Of a stretch of 6,850 nucleotides of DNA, positions 1-6,072 are shown in pieces. The stretch is from Desulfovibrionales bacterium (GTDB lineage: Bacteria; Desulfobacterota; Desulfovibrionia; Desulfovibrionales; Desulfomicrobiaceae). The position numbers and the translations under genes were made by a program. The stretch spans positions 1 through 6,850 of the forward strand of contig JAAYGZ010000431.1 of the NCBI GenBank assembly GCA_012727515.1, in the 5' to 3' direction. How positions within the stretch are numbered: position 1 is the stretch's first letter; each line of letters opens with the position of its first letter. The notes under the pieces were generated by a model. It saw only the letters and a program-made list of their open reading frames with translations, did no database searches and was not told where the DNA came from.

Positions 1-746
1 GGCGCAGTTCCAGCCCACCAGGTCCGGGTCTGATCTGAGCAATAGTTCTGCACCCGTCCGCCCATATCAATGAGTACCGGTGTTTCCGGGGCCAACACCT
101 GTGGGCCTGGCGTGGCATGAGGCAGGGCTGCTCGTGGGCCAAAGGCCACAATCGGTGCAAAACTTAGAGCCTCTGCGCCCTGTTCCCGAAATGCCTTTTC
201 CAGCTCCCAGGCCAGTTCCTGCTCAGTGATTCCAGGCTGCAGCAAAGGCCTGAGCAGGTCATAGACCTGGTGGTTCAGGGCGCATGATTGGCGCAGGGCT
301 GCAATTTCACCGTCATCTTTTATGACCCGCAGTTGTTCTATCAATCGTGGGCTGGGCTGCAGGTCCAGCGCCTGGCTCAACTGCATGTACATATCCGCGC
401 ACATGGCCTGGGTTTCAACCCAGACAGGGCCAGTATGCACGTTGCGTATAAATTCCCCTATGCAGGTAATGCGTGGGTTGGTGTAGATATGGACCTGTTC
501 GGCAGGCCACCAGGCCGTGGCTTCATCCTGGTAGCGGGCATCTGTGAGCAGCCAGTCAGGGCCGTGGGTGCAGATAAAAAGAGCGCCTGAACTTTCATTG
601 CACTGAGAATCATGTAGTTCAAAGCCAGATAAATAAAAACGATTGGCCGGATGCAGGACCAAAAGAGCTGTTATGCCCTGGCTGTCCATCAGGGCCTTGA
701 GTCGTTCACGACGTACGGCATAAGAAGTGGATGGATGCATGGGCAT
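1..746 (-). CDS. M24 family metallopeptidase (Xaa-Pro aminopeptidase/dipeptidase-like), 3' end outside window
   Basis: I translated this frame by hand; it stays open from the ATG at 746 to the window edge and gives the first 248 residues. Residues 1-130 form a creatinase/prolidase-type N-terminal domain (NRFYLSGF at 35-42, TDARYQDEA at 68-76). From about 135 the pita-bread catalytic domain starts with the family-typical 'LRVIKDDGEIAALRQS'. Visible active-site elements are His200 in LPHATPG, Asp217 in LIDMGG and Asp228 in SDQTRT, matching the catalytic His and first two metal-binding Asp residues of aminopeptidase P-like enzymes. The remaining His and Glu ligands would lie outside the window. 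Such enzymes are usually cytoplasmic and remove N-terminal residues ahead of proline or cleave Xaa-Pro dipeptides. The start lies one base after the stop of the FlgC-like gene, with no clear Shine-Dalgarno, so translational coupling is likely; a second in-frame ATG at 740 is an alternative. Exact specificity cannot be told. Confidence 0.9.
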   Translation of the reverse strand, partial: MPMHPSTSYAVRRERLKALMDSQGITALLVLHPANRFYLSGFELHDSQCNESSGALFICTHGPDWLLTDARYQDEATAWWPAEQVHIYTNPRITCIGEFIRNVHTGPVWVETQAMCADMYMQLSQALDLQPSPRLIEQLRVIKDDGEIAALRQSCALNHQVYDLLRPLLQPGITEQELAWELEKAFREQGAEALSFAPIVAFGPRAALPHATPGPQVLAPETPVLIDMGGRVQNYCSDQTRTWWAGTA

Positions 747-747
747 G

Positions 748-1098
748 TCAGACCATTTCATCAATAAACTGACCAATCATGCGCTCATACGAGGCCAGGG
801 TCACTGCATTGGCTTCAAAAGCCCGTTCATCCTGAATCATCTGGGTCATTTCTGTGGCCACATCCACATCAGATGCTTCAACCGTGATTTCTTCGCCGCG
901 CTCATCTAATTGAGAAACAAGAGGGCCTTCCTTGGTGATTTCCACAATATCCTGGACCCGAACCCCTCTGTCTCCAGGCCCGGACTCCAAATCCACGCGC
1001 TGCGCATGAAAGCCGTTTGTGTTTATATTGGCCAGATTATTAGCCGTGACCTGCATGGACGTAGCAAAGGCATCAAGGGCTTGGATCTGTTCTGACAT
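748..1098 (-). CDS. Short FlgC-like flagellar basal-body rod protein
   Basis: This 116-residue protein has the two hallmarks of the rod/hook family of axial flagellar proteins. Near the N terminus, residues 7-30 carry the 'ALDAFATSMQVTANNLANINT' type of motif (a helix followed by ANNLANINTNGF). Near the C terminus, residues 77-109 carry the FlgC-like heptad helix (DVDVATEMTQMI, then AFEANAVTL and a final SYERMIG). The two helices form the coiled coil that packs axial proteins in the rod. The middle is very short: FlgC is usually about 130-150 residues, so only a minimal linker (about 35-75) is left. No flagellar gene is adjacent (folE2 is upstream, an M24 peptidase downstream), whereas true flgC normally lies between flgB and fliE. 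It may be a stand-alone rod paralogue. Secretion through the flagellar export apparatus is likely from family knowledge only. A strong GGAGGTG site supports the ATG at 1098. Confidence 0.85.
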   Translation of the reverse strand: MSEQIQALDAFATSMQVTANNLANINTNGFHAQRVDLESGPGDRGVRVQDIVEITKEGPLVSQLDERGEEITVEASDVDVATEMTQMIQDERAFEANAVTLASYERMIGQFIDEMV

Positions 1099-1102
1099 CT
1101 TC

Positions 1103-1109
1103 CACCTCC
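1103..1109 (-). promoter_or_regulatory. Shine-Dalgarno of the FlgC-like gene
   Basis: On the minus strand GGAGGTG is followed by GAAG and the ATG at 1098. It is a strong ribosome binding site in the 48-base gap after folE2. It fixes the start and suggests efficient independent initiation on the shared transcript. Confidence 0.8.
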
Positions 1110-1146
1110 AGGCTATGCGTTCTCTCTATGATCTTTGCAAAAAGTA

Positions 1147-1920
1147 TCAAGACCCAGGCTGTTCAATACAGGCATAGGCGCTGTGATTATGGATGGATTC
1201 CATGGACTCCACTTCCACACGAAAGCCCCGAACCCTGGGATGATTTGCCAGGCGCTGGGCAGCGCTGCGCACCACGTCTTCCACAAAAGCAGGGTGGGCA
1301 AAGGCATCTTCGGTGACAAATTTTTCATCTTCTCGCTTGAGCAGGGCATACACTGGCGATGATCCGGATTCCCGGCCAATGGCAATCAGGTCTTCAAGCC
1401 AGAGCATTCCCCCGCACCCGGCCTCCATGCGCACCACGGCCCGCTGACTGTGCGCTCCTTCTGCTGCAATGGCCTTGGAGCACGGGCACACGGTCATAAC
1501 CGGCACATCAACGCCCAGCACCAGCTGCACTGCACCATCCTGCAACACTCCGCGCAAAAAACAGGCATAGTCCATCAGGGCCGGACTTCCTGTCACAGGT
1601 GCGCAATGCTCCAGAAAATAGGAAAAGGAAAAACACAGATGTGAGCTGCGGGCCTGCAAGCGATCCCGCAGATCATGGATCAGGTTCCTGCACGAATCCA
1701 GATCAAGGGCCACGTCCATGCCTTGCAGTGCTTCCAGAAAGCGGCTCATGTGCGTCCCCTTGAAGCGGGCAGGCAGATCAACACTTAAATCCACATTGGC
1801 TACAGTGCGCTGATAGCCGCCAAGCCTGTCCCGCACAGTCAGAGGCACTGCCAGATGCTTTACCCCGACCCGGTCAATGCGCAAGGCCACATCAGCCGGG
1901 CCGCTTTGCACATCACGCAT
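1147..1920 (-). CDS. folE2: GTP cyclohydrolase IB (FolE2, DUF198/MptA family)
   Basis: This 257-residue protein has the usual length and motifs of GTP cyclohydrolase IB. The enzyme converts GTP to 7,8-dihydroneopterin triphosphate, the first step of tetrahydrofolate synthesis and of the route to queuosine precursors, in the cytoplasm. Visible signatures are [10 protein letters not shown] at 18-27, FKGTHMSRF at 53-61, TVCPCSKAI at 143-151 with the conserved cysteine pair (145, 147), HSQR from His157, [12 protein letters not shown] at 193-204 with Glu199, and ESIHNHSAY at 241-249. The CPC, His157, Glu199 and C-terminal His region correspond to the metal site of the family as I recall it. Unlike zinc-dependent FolE, this family can work with other divalent metals, and in many bacteria it is controlled by zinc status (Zur). 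Here its ATG overlaps the nikR stop by one base (TAATG), with a weak AGGA nine bases upstream, so it is probably translationally coupled to nikR. Confidence 0.97.
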   Translation of the reverse strand: MRDVQSGPADVALRIDRVGVKHLAVPLTVRDRLGGYQRTVANVDLSVDLPARFKGTHMSRFLEALQGMDVALDLDSCRNLIHDLRDRLQARSSHLCFSFSYFLEHCAPVTGSPALMDYACFLRGVLQDGAVQLVLGVDVPVMTVCPCSKAIAAEGAHSQRAVVRMEAGCGGMLWLEDLIAIGRESGSSPVYALLKREDEKFVTEDAFAHPAFVEDVVRSAAQRLANHPRVRGFRVEVESMESIHNHSAYACIEQPGS

Positions 1921-2339
1921 TACGGCAAATCCTGTCCTGTGGTGGCCAGGCTCAGCTTTCCGTGCTTGACCCCCTTGGTGGCAATCAGTCGCTCGGCAAT
2001 GGCTTTAAGATCCTGAGCCGGGCCGCGCAGAATCAGCACTTCCATGCAATTATGATGATCCAGATGAACATGCAGGGAGGTGACAATAATATCCAGGTTA
2101 GAATGCTGGATTTCCGTCATTTTCTGGGCCAGGTCCGAATGGTGATGGTCATAGACCAGGGTCAGGGTACCCATCATAACCCGGTTCAGATCTTCCCATT
2201 CCTTTTGCACCAAGGTGTTGCGGATCAGATCCCGGATAGCTTCTGATCGCGTCTGATAGCATTTTTCCTCGCACAGGGCGTCAAATTTTTCCAACAGCTC
2301 AGAATCCAGCGATACTCCAAAACGAATAGTCTGACCCAT
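1920..2339 (-). CDS. nikR: Nickel-responsive transcriptional regulator NikR
   Basis: This 139-residue protein matches NikR over its full length. Residues 1-45 form the ribbon-helix-helix DNA-binding domain ([17 protein letters not shown], then [12 protein letters not shown]). The rest is the ACT-like tetramerisation and metal domain. The high-affinity nickel ligands are intact: His79 (EIQH), His90 and His92 (SLHVH) and Cys98 (HHNC). These correspond to His76, His87, His89 and Cys95 of the E. coli protein, shifted by three. The DHHHSDL segment at 64-70, next to the low-affinity metal region, is also present. With nickel bound, NikR tetramers bind palindromic operators and usually repress nickel uptake genes. 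No nickel transporter, hydrogenase or urease gene is in the window, so its targets are presumably elsewhere. It lies 18 bases after a methyltransferase gene, has a strong Shine-Dalgarno and overlaps folE2 by one base. I see no NikR operator immediately upstream. Confidence 0.97.
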   Translation of the reverse strand: MGQTIRFGVSLDSELLEKFDALCEEKCYQTRSEAIRDLIRNTLVQKEWEDLNRVMMGTLTLVYDHHHSDLAQKMTEIQHSNLDIIVTSLHVHLDHHNCMEVLILRGPAQDLKAIAERLIATKGVKHGKLSLATTGQDLP

Positions 2340-2343
2340 CGTA

Positions 2344-2349
2344 TCCTCC
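2344..2349 (-). promoter_or_regulatory. Shine-Dalgarno of nikR
   Basis: GGAGGA is followed by TACG and the ATG at 2339. This consensus-like site confirms the nikR start. It lies in the 18-base spacer after the methyltransferase stop, too short for a separate ordinary promoter, so nikR is probably read from a transcript starting upstream. Confidence 0.8.
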
Positions 2350-2357
2350 GTATGGTA

Positions 2358-3002
2358 TTATTTTCGGCGCAATTCCCAGATATTGACGTCCATGCGCGAC
2401 TCTTCAAAGGGAACCATCATGTGTTCCACGGCCCGTACTGCCCAGCCTCGGCGGGTAAAACGAGCCCAGACATCACGGGAAACCGTGCGCTCCGGATCGC
2501 CAAACCAGACCCGTCCACCCGGAGCCAGACAGCGCAGCAGCAGCGCTTCCAATGGTTCAAAAAATCGCTGTTCATAAAATACATCTCCGCCCCAGATATA
2601 GTGAAATGCCTGGCCTGCCAAGGCAGGGGACGTCCAGTCCATACATGCCCACAAAACATGCGGCACTGCGTTGCGCTGGGCATTGCGGCGGGCAAAATGC
2701 AGGGCGTCTGGCTCCAGGTCCATGCCCAGCACTGTGGCCCCAAAGTGTGCGGCCACAAGGGCTGACAGCCCCAGACCACAGCCCAGATCCAGGCACCGCG
2801 CCCCAGCCAGCAGGTGCTTCTGGCGCTCTATCCAGCCACACAAAGCCAGGGTGGCTGGCCATAATTCCACCCAATAGGGGATATGCTCTTCTGCTTCCGG
2901 GTCTGTGCTGTCCATGGCCTGCCACAAGGATTCCAGGTCTGCCGGGCGCTCCAGGGTCCAGGTCTGCCCAGCACTATGAACCTGAAGTAACTGGGCGTTC
3001 AT
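2358..3002 (-). CDS. Class I SAM-dependent methyltransferase, Methyltransf_16/METTL21-like
   Basis: From the ATG at 3002 the protein has 214 residues. It is a seven-strand Rossmann methyltransferase: motif I is LDLGCGLGLSAL at 71-82, the SAM-ribose acidic residue is Asp95 in VLGMDLEPDA, and a post-motif segment WGGDVFYEQRFFEPL lies at 137-151. The upstream IPYWVELWPATLAL at 41-54 and the D-x-F-Y motif are typical of the METTL21/METTL20 branch (Pfam Methyltransf_16, sometimes labelled nicotinamide N-methyltransferase-like), many of whose members methylate lysines in proteins. The substrate here is unknown. It is probably cytoplasmic, with no signal peptide or membrane segment. I prefer ATG 3002 because a GAG lies seven bases upstream; an in-frame TTG at 3014 would add four residues and has no Shine-Dalgarno. 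It appears to be the first gene of a five-gene run leading into nikR and folE2. Confidence 0.88.
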   Translation of the reverse strand: MNAQLLQVHSAGQTWTLERPADLESLWQAMDSTDPEAEEHIPYWVELWPATLALCGWIERQKHLLAGARCLDLGCGLGLSALVAAHFGATVLGMDLEPDALHFARRNAQRNAVPHVLWACMDWTSPALAGQAFHYIWGGDVFYEQRFFEPLEALLLRCLAPGGRVWFGDPERTVSRDVWARFTRRGWAVRAVEHMMVPFEESRMDVNIWELRRK

Positions 3003-3024
3003 GGTATATCTCAAGAGTTAGGGG

Positions 3025-3044
3025 AATACTGATTAAAGCGTTTT
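3025..3044 (-). repeat. Imperfect direct repeat, copy nearest the methyltransferase
   Basis: Read on the minus strand it is AAAACGC, six bases (TTTAAT), then CAGTATT. The same 7+6+7 arrangement recurs 55 bases away at 3080-3099. Both outer heptamers are identical and the centre diverges, giving 15 of 20 matches. It could be a regulator binding site, or flanking duplication around the palindrome. Confidence 0.55.
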
Positions 3045-3048
3045 TATC

Positions 3049-3068
3049 ACTCCGGCGCAGGCAGGAGT
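3049..3068. repeat. GC-rich palindromic (REP-like) element
   Basis: The plus strand reads ACTCCGGCGCAGGCAGGAGT. ACTCC pairs with GGAGT, then after one mismatch two more GC pairs can form around a four-base loop. With its flanks (ATC before, CCAG after) it resembles the widespread intergenic palindromes of the form ATTCC...GGAAT-CCAG seen in many proteobacterial genomes, by my recollection. No T run follows on either strand, so a repeat or a transcript-stabilising hairpin is more likely than an intrinsic terminator. Confidence 0.5.
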
Positions 3069-3079
3069 CCAGAAGAATC

Positions 3080-3099
3080 AATACTGGAAATGGCGTTTT
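3080..3099 (-). repeat. Imperfect direct repeat, copy nearest the ATPase
   Basis: Read on the minus strand it is AAAACGC, six bases (CATTTC), then CAGTATT. It is the partner of the copy at 3025-3044, in the same orientation. The two copies bracket the palindromic element. Confidence 0.55.
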
Positions 3100-3111
3100 C
3101 ATCAGCATTTT

Positions 3112-4650
3112 TCAGGCTGGCAGCAATGCCGGGTCTGTGGGCGCATCTGCGGTATCCATGCCGGCCATCATCATGCCAATGCGCTGCACCTGCTCCTGGT
3201 CATCAGCAGCAAAGGCTGCCACAATGCGCCCGGCAAACATGACAACAATACGATCAGCCAGGGCCAGGGCTTCGGACAGATCTCCTGTGACCAAAACAAT
3301 CCCGGCTTCTTCCCTGGCTGCAAGAAGCGTGGCCCAGACATCTTCAATGGCCGATACATCCAGGCCCTGGGTGGGCTGTTCAGCGACAATAAGACGCGGG
3401 CAACGATGAAATTCCCTGGCCAGCACCATTTTCTGCAGATTGCCGCCAGAAAGTTCGCGCGCCAGGCAACGTACATCAGGAGGATCAACATGAAAAAGTT
3501 CGATCAGTTCCTGAGCCTTGGCCCGGGCCTGTTCGCGTCTGAGCCAGATTCCAGCGCAATAGCCCTGGCGGGTGGTCAGTAAAAAATTATCCACCAGGTC
3601 CATGTGACTGCACGTGGCCAGGCCCATGCGGTCTTCCGGGACATAACTTAAGCCCCCTTGCCAGGGCGGGTTATGAAAAAATTCCTTCCAGGTTTTGCCT
3701 AAAATAGAAATGTCGCCCTGGTCCGGGGTGCGCAATCCGCAAATGGTTTCCACCAGTTCTTTTTGTCCATTGCCAGCCACACCCACAACGGCCACAATCT
3801 CGCCTTTGCGGACTCGCAGGGTTGCGTCACGCAGCATCCCACTGCACACCCCCTGCATACGCAGTACATTCTGGCGAGGCTCCAGGGGCGTGCGCTCCAC
3901 CTGCAAAAGAACTTCCCGGCCAACCATGCGCTGGGCCAGATCAGCCTGAGAATGCACATCCTGCACCGCAATCTCGTCAATGATCTGGCCTTTGCGTAAA
4001 ATAGCCACTTCATCAGCCAGGGCCATGACTTCGCCAAGTTTATGGGAAATATAGACAATGGCCTTGCCCTGGGCCGCCATGGTGCGCAACGCAACAAACA
4101 ACTGTTCTGCTTCCGGGGGCGTGAGCACGGCAGTGGGTTCATCAAAAATGAGCACCTGGCTTTGGCGTTGCAGCAATTTAATAATTTCCACCCGCTGCCG
4201 TTCTCCCATGGATAAATCCCCAACCTGCGCACGCGGGTTAAGGTCAAGGCCATAGGTGGTGGCCAGCTCTGAGACTCGTTCTTCCAGCTTACGTCTGGAC
4301 AGAAAAAAGCTCGGCTCCTGGCCCAGAAAGACATTTTCTGCCACGGTCATGGCGTCCACAAGCATGAAATGCTGATAGACCATGCCAATGCCAGCCTTGA
4401 TAGCATCCTTGGTAGAGCCAAAAGCCCGGGCCTGGCCATGAATGAGGATTTCTCCGCTATCAGGTAAATAATGCCCGGCCAAAATGGACATAAGGGTGCT
4501 TTTTCCAGCCCCATTTTCACCCAGGAGCGCTTTGATGCGCCCAGGATAGATATCCAGGTTAATCGCACTGTTTGCGCGTACCTGACCGAAAATCTTGGTG
4601 ATTTTTCGCAGGCTGACCACAGGCAGGGCAGAGGAGGTGGGGCCGGACAT
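3112..4650 (-). CDS. BMP-type nucleoside/purine ABC transporter, double ATPase subunit
   Basis: From the ATG at 4650 this is a 512-residue protein with two fused ABC domains, the architecture of RbsA/MglA and of the nucleoside transporter ATPases YufO/NupO. Domain 1 has a full ATP site: Walker A GENGAGKST at 44-52, Q-loop Gln93 (VYQHFML), signature LSMGERQ at 146-152, Walker B VLIFDEPTAVL at 166-176 and H-loop His203 (ISHK). Domain 2 (about 260-495) has an intact signature LSGGN at 400-404, but its Walker A is GVAGNGQKEL (no GKS/T), its Walker B pair is Glu424-Gln425 instead of Asp-Glu, and Gly replaces the H-loop His; this asymmetry is common in the family. It would power uptake through the two permeases encoded upstream. 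A TTG at 4656, directly after the gpt stop, would add two residues; there is no strong Shine-Dalgarno, so coupling to gpt is likely. Sugar uptake is less likely, given gpt and the permease type. Confidence 0.93.
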   Translation of the reverse strand: MSGPTSSALPVVSLRKITKIFGQVRANSAINLDIYPGRIKALLGENGAGKSTLMSILAGHYLPDSGEILIHGQARAFGSTKDAIKAGIGMVYQHFMLVDAMTVAENVFLGQEPSFFLSRRKLEERVSELATTYGLDLNPRAQVGDLSMGERQRVEIIKLLQRQSQVLIFDEPTAVLTPPEAEQLFVALRTMAAQGKAIVYISHKLGEVMALADEVAILRKGQIIDEIAVQDVHSQADLAQRMVGREVLLQVERTPLEPRQNVLRMQGVCSGMLRDATLRVRKGEIVAVVGVAGNGQKELVETICGLRTPDQGDISILGKTWKEFFHNPPWQGGLSYVPEDRMGLATCSHMDLVDNFLLTTRQGYCAGIWLRREQARAKAQELIELFHVDPPDVRCLARELSGGNLQKMVLAREFHRCPRLIVAEQPTQGLDVSAIEDVWATLLAAREEAGIVLVTGDLSEALALADRIVVMFAGRIVAAFAADDQEQVQRIGMMMAGMDTADAPTDPALLPA

Positions 4651-4656
4651 GCTCAA

Positions 4657-5142
4657 CTAGGGCTGGCGCTGGCCTGCAATGGGTTGTACAAACTGTGATT
4701 CAGCGTCCCAGGGAAATAAAATCCAGGTATCCTGGCTGACTTCTGTCACATAGGTGTCCACCAAAGGGCGTCCGGCAGGCTTGGCATAGACAGAGGCAAA
4801 ATGCGCCTTGGGCAGCAGGTCGCGAATGACCTTGGCTGTGCGGCCTGTATCCACCAGGTCATCCACAATGAGCCAGCCCTCGCCATTGCCGGGAATACCT
4901 TTAAGCACTTTGACATCGCCTTTCTGCTGTTGCCAGTCATAGCTGGAAACACAAATTGTATCCACCAGGCGGATATCCAGTTCACGAGCAATAATGGCGG
5001 CTGGCACAAGCCCTCCACGGGTCACAGCAATAAGGCCGTTAAAAAAATCCGAATCAATGAGTCGCCAGGCCAGGGCCTTGGCATCACGATGCAGTTGTTC
5101 CCAGGAAATAGGGTACATCCGTTGGTATCTGCTATCAGACAT
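4657..5142 (-). CDS. gpt: Xanthine-guanine phosphoribosyltransferase (Gpt)
   Basis: This 161-residue protein closely resembles E. coli Gpt (152 residues). It transfers the phosphoribosyl group of PRPP to xanthine, guanine or, less well, hypoxanthine, making XMP, GMP or IMP. Visible elements are TRGGLVPA at 41-48, [10 protein letters not shown] at 60-69, the PRPP-binding loop [13 protein letters not shown] at 91-103 with its two acidic residues, [13 protein letters not shown] at 120-132 and the base-binding [10 protein letters not shown] at 137-146. These match the Gpt branch rather than Hpt or Apt. It is cytoplasmic or loosely membrane-associated. The gene lies inside the transporter operon, nine bases after permease 2 and directly before the ATPase, with a good AAGGAG site. 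This placement suggests that imported purine bases are trapped at once as nucleotides. C-terminal residues after QPIAG are a short unconserved tail. Confidence 0.96.
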   Translation of the reverse strand: MSDSRYQRMYPISWEQLHRDAKALAWRLIDSDFFNGLIAVTRGGLVPAAIIARELDIRLVDTICVSSYDWQQQKGDVKVLKGIPGNGEGWLIVDDLVDTGRTAKVIRDLLPKAHFASVYAKPAGRPLVDTYVTEVSQDTWILFPWDAESQFVQPIAGQRQP

Positions 5143-5147
5143 AAGCG

Positions 5148-5153
5148 CTCCTT
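5148..5153 (-). promoter_or_regulatory. Shine-Dalgarno of gpt
   Basis: AAGGAG followed by CGCTT and the ATG at 5142. It overlaps the TAA stop of permease 2 (TAAGGAG), so ribosomes finishing the permease terminate on the gpt initiation site. Confidence 0.8.
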
Positions 5154-6072
5154 ATTCACAAGGTTCAAGAGGTCTTCCAAGGGCGGCTGGAGCCTTGGAC
5201 TGGTTGCCTCGCCAGGAGGACATGGACAGAGCGATGATGGTCAGGGTGTAGGGGAGCATAAGCAGGATAGATGAAGGCAGCACAGTGCCCATGGCCTGTA
5301 AACGCAGCTGAAAGGCCATGACCCCGCCAAACAGATATGCTCCGAGCATGGCCCGACCAGGACGCCAGAACGCGAAAATAACCAGGGACACGGCGATCCA
5401 GCCCCGGCCAGCAGTCAGGCCATTGGTCCATAAATGTGTGTAGGCCAGACTTAAATAGGCTCCGCCCATCCCAATGAGCACGCCACCGCCAAGCAGGGCT
5501 GCCCAGCGCCAGAACTGTACGCGCAGGCCCGCAGCTCTGGCCGCAGCAGGGCTTTCTCCAACAGTCCGTATGGCCAGGCCCCAGCGCGTGTAGCGCAGAA
5601 AAAGCCATAGGCTTACGGGCAGCACATACGACACATAAACCAGAGCGTCCTGGCGAAAAAAGATCGGCCCCAACACAGGAAGGTCACTGAGCACTGTCAA
5701 AGAAAATTTGTTAAACCCCGGTGCCTGAATCCCATTATAGGCTGTGCCAAAAAAATCGGCCAGGCCAGTGCCGAAAATAGTCAGGGCCAGGCCAGAAACA
5801 ATCTGACTGCCCAGAAACCACAGGCAGACCACGCCGTGCAGGGCAGCCATGGCTGCTCCGGCCAATCCGCCCACAGCAAAAGCCAGTACAGGAGACTGGG
5901 TGTACAGGGCAGTAAGAAATGCGGCCAACGCGCCAACCAGCATCATTCCTTCCACGCCAAGATTGATGACGCCGCCTTTTTCAGTCAGAATTTCTCCCAG
6001 CGTAGCGTATAAAATAGGCGTTCCGGCCTGCACAGTGGCTGCCAGTAAAGAGAGCAGAATTTCCGGGGTCAT
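5152..6072 (-). CDS. BMP-type nucleoside/purine ABC transporter, permease 2
   Basis: The 306-residue integral membrane protein belongs to the branched-chain/ribose-type permease family (BPD_transp_2), closest in pattern to YufQ/NupQ. The family hallmark EKGGVINLGVEGMMLVGA lies at 31-48. Other conserved blocks are VGESPAAARAAGL at 171-183 (cytoplasmic coupling region) and TAGRGWIAVSLVIFAFWRP at 220-238. About eight to ten hydrophobic segments span the length. It pairs with permease 1 to form the channel for a purine base or nucleoside. The frame is open upstream to 6270, but the real start is ATG 6072: it has GGAGG five bases upstream, begins with a hydrophobic helix as expected, and overlaps the permease 1 stop as ATGA. 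The 66 residues upstream lie within permease 1 and look unlike a membrane protein. The charged C-terminal tail from about 286 is cytoplasmic by inference. Confidence 0.93.
   Translation of the reverse strand: MTPEILLSLLAATVQAGTPILYATLGEILTEKGGVINLGVEGMMLVGALAAFLTALYTQSPVLAFAVGGLAGAAMAALHGVVCLWFLGSQIVSGLALTIFGTGLADFFGTAYNGIQAPGFNKFSLTVLSDLPVLGPIFFRQDALVYVSYVLPVSLWLFLRYTRWGLAIRTVGESPAAARAAGLRVQFWRWAALLGGGVLIGMGGAYLSLAYTHLWTNGLTAGRGWIAVSLVIFAFWRPGRAMLGAYLFGGVMAFQLRLQAMGTVLPSSILLMLPYTLTIIALSMSSWRGNQSKAPAALGRPLEPCE

Larger units (their letters stand above)
3003..3111. other. Intergenic region with likely promoter for the methyltransferase-nikR-folE2 block
   Basis: This 109-base gap is the only sizeable non-coding stretch in the window. 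It separates the stop of the transporter ATPase from the methyltransferase start and holds the palindrome and direct repeats listed separately. A promoter for the left block is expected here by position, but I find no convincing pair of -35 and -10 boxes at proper spacing, and no hairpin with a T run that would be a clear intrinsic terminator. The left block could therefore also be partly read through from the transporter operon. Confidence 0.5.

Noticed and set aside
1113..1385. Minus-strand frame of 90 codons at the end of folE2
   Set aside because: It overlaps the conserved C-terminal part of folE2 in another frame and shows no domain or ribosome binding site of its own.
2340..2357. NikR autoregulatory operator in the spacer before nikR
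   Set aside because: The spacer has short GTAT-like repeats, but no dyad with the spacing of known NikR operators (for example GTATGA-N16-TCATAC), and it is mostly taken up by the Shine-Dalgarno.
3045..3075. Intrinsic terminator of the transporter operon
   Set aside because: A hairpin can form, but no T run follows it on either strand; the A/T-rich stretch on the minus strand after it is A-rich (GATAAAAAC).
2552..3409. Long plus-strand open frame (285 codons)
   Set aside because: It lies opposite the methyltransferase and ATPase genes and spans the gap; its translation is rich in Arg, Ser and Pro, with no recognisable domain, as expected of an antisense shadow of GC-rich coding DNA.
3112..4650. 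ABC ATPase as a nickel importer controlled by the nearby nikR
   Set aside because: The fused double-domain ATPase with BPD_transp_2 permeases and gpt is the nucleoside/purine type; nickel NikD/NikE are separate single-domain proteins with different permeases.
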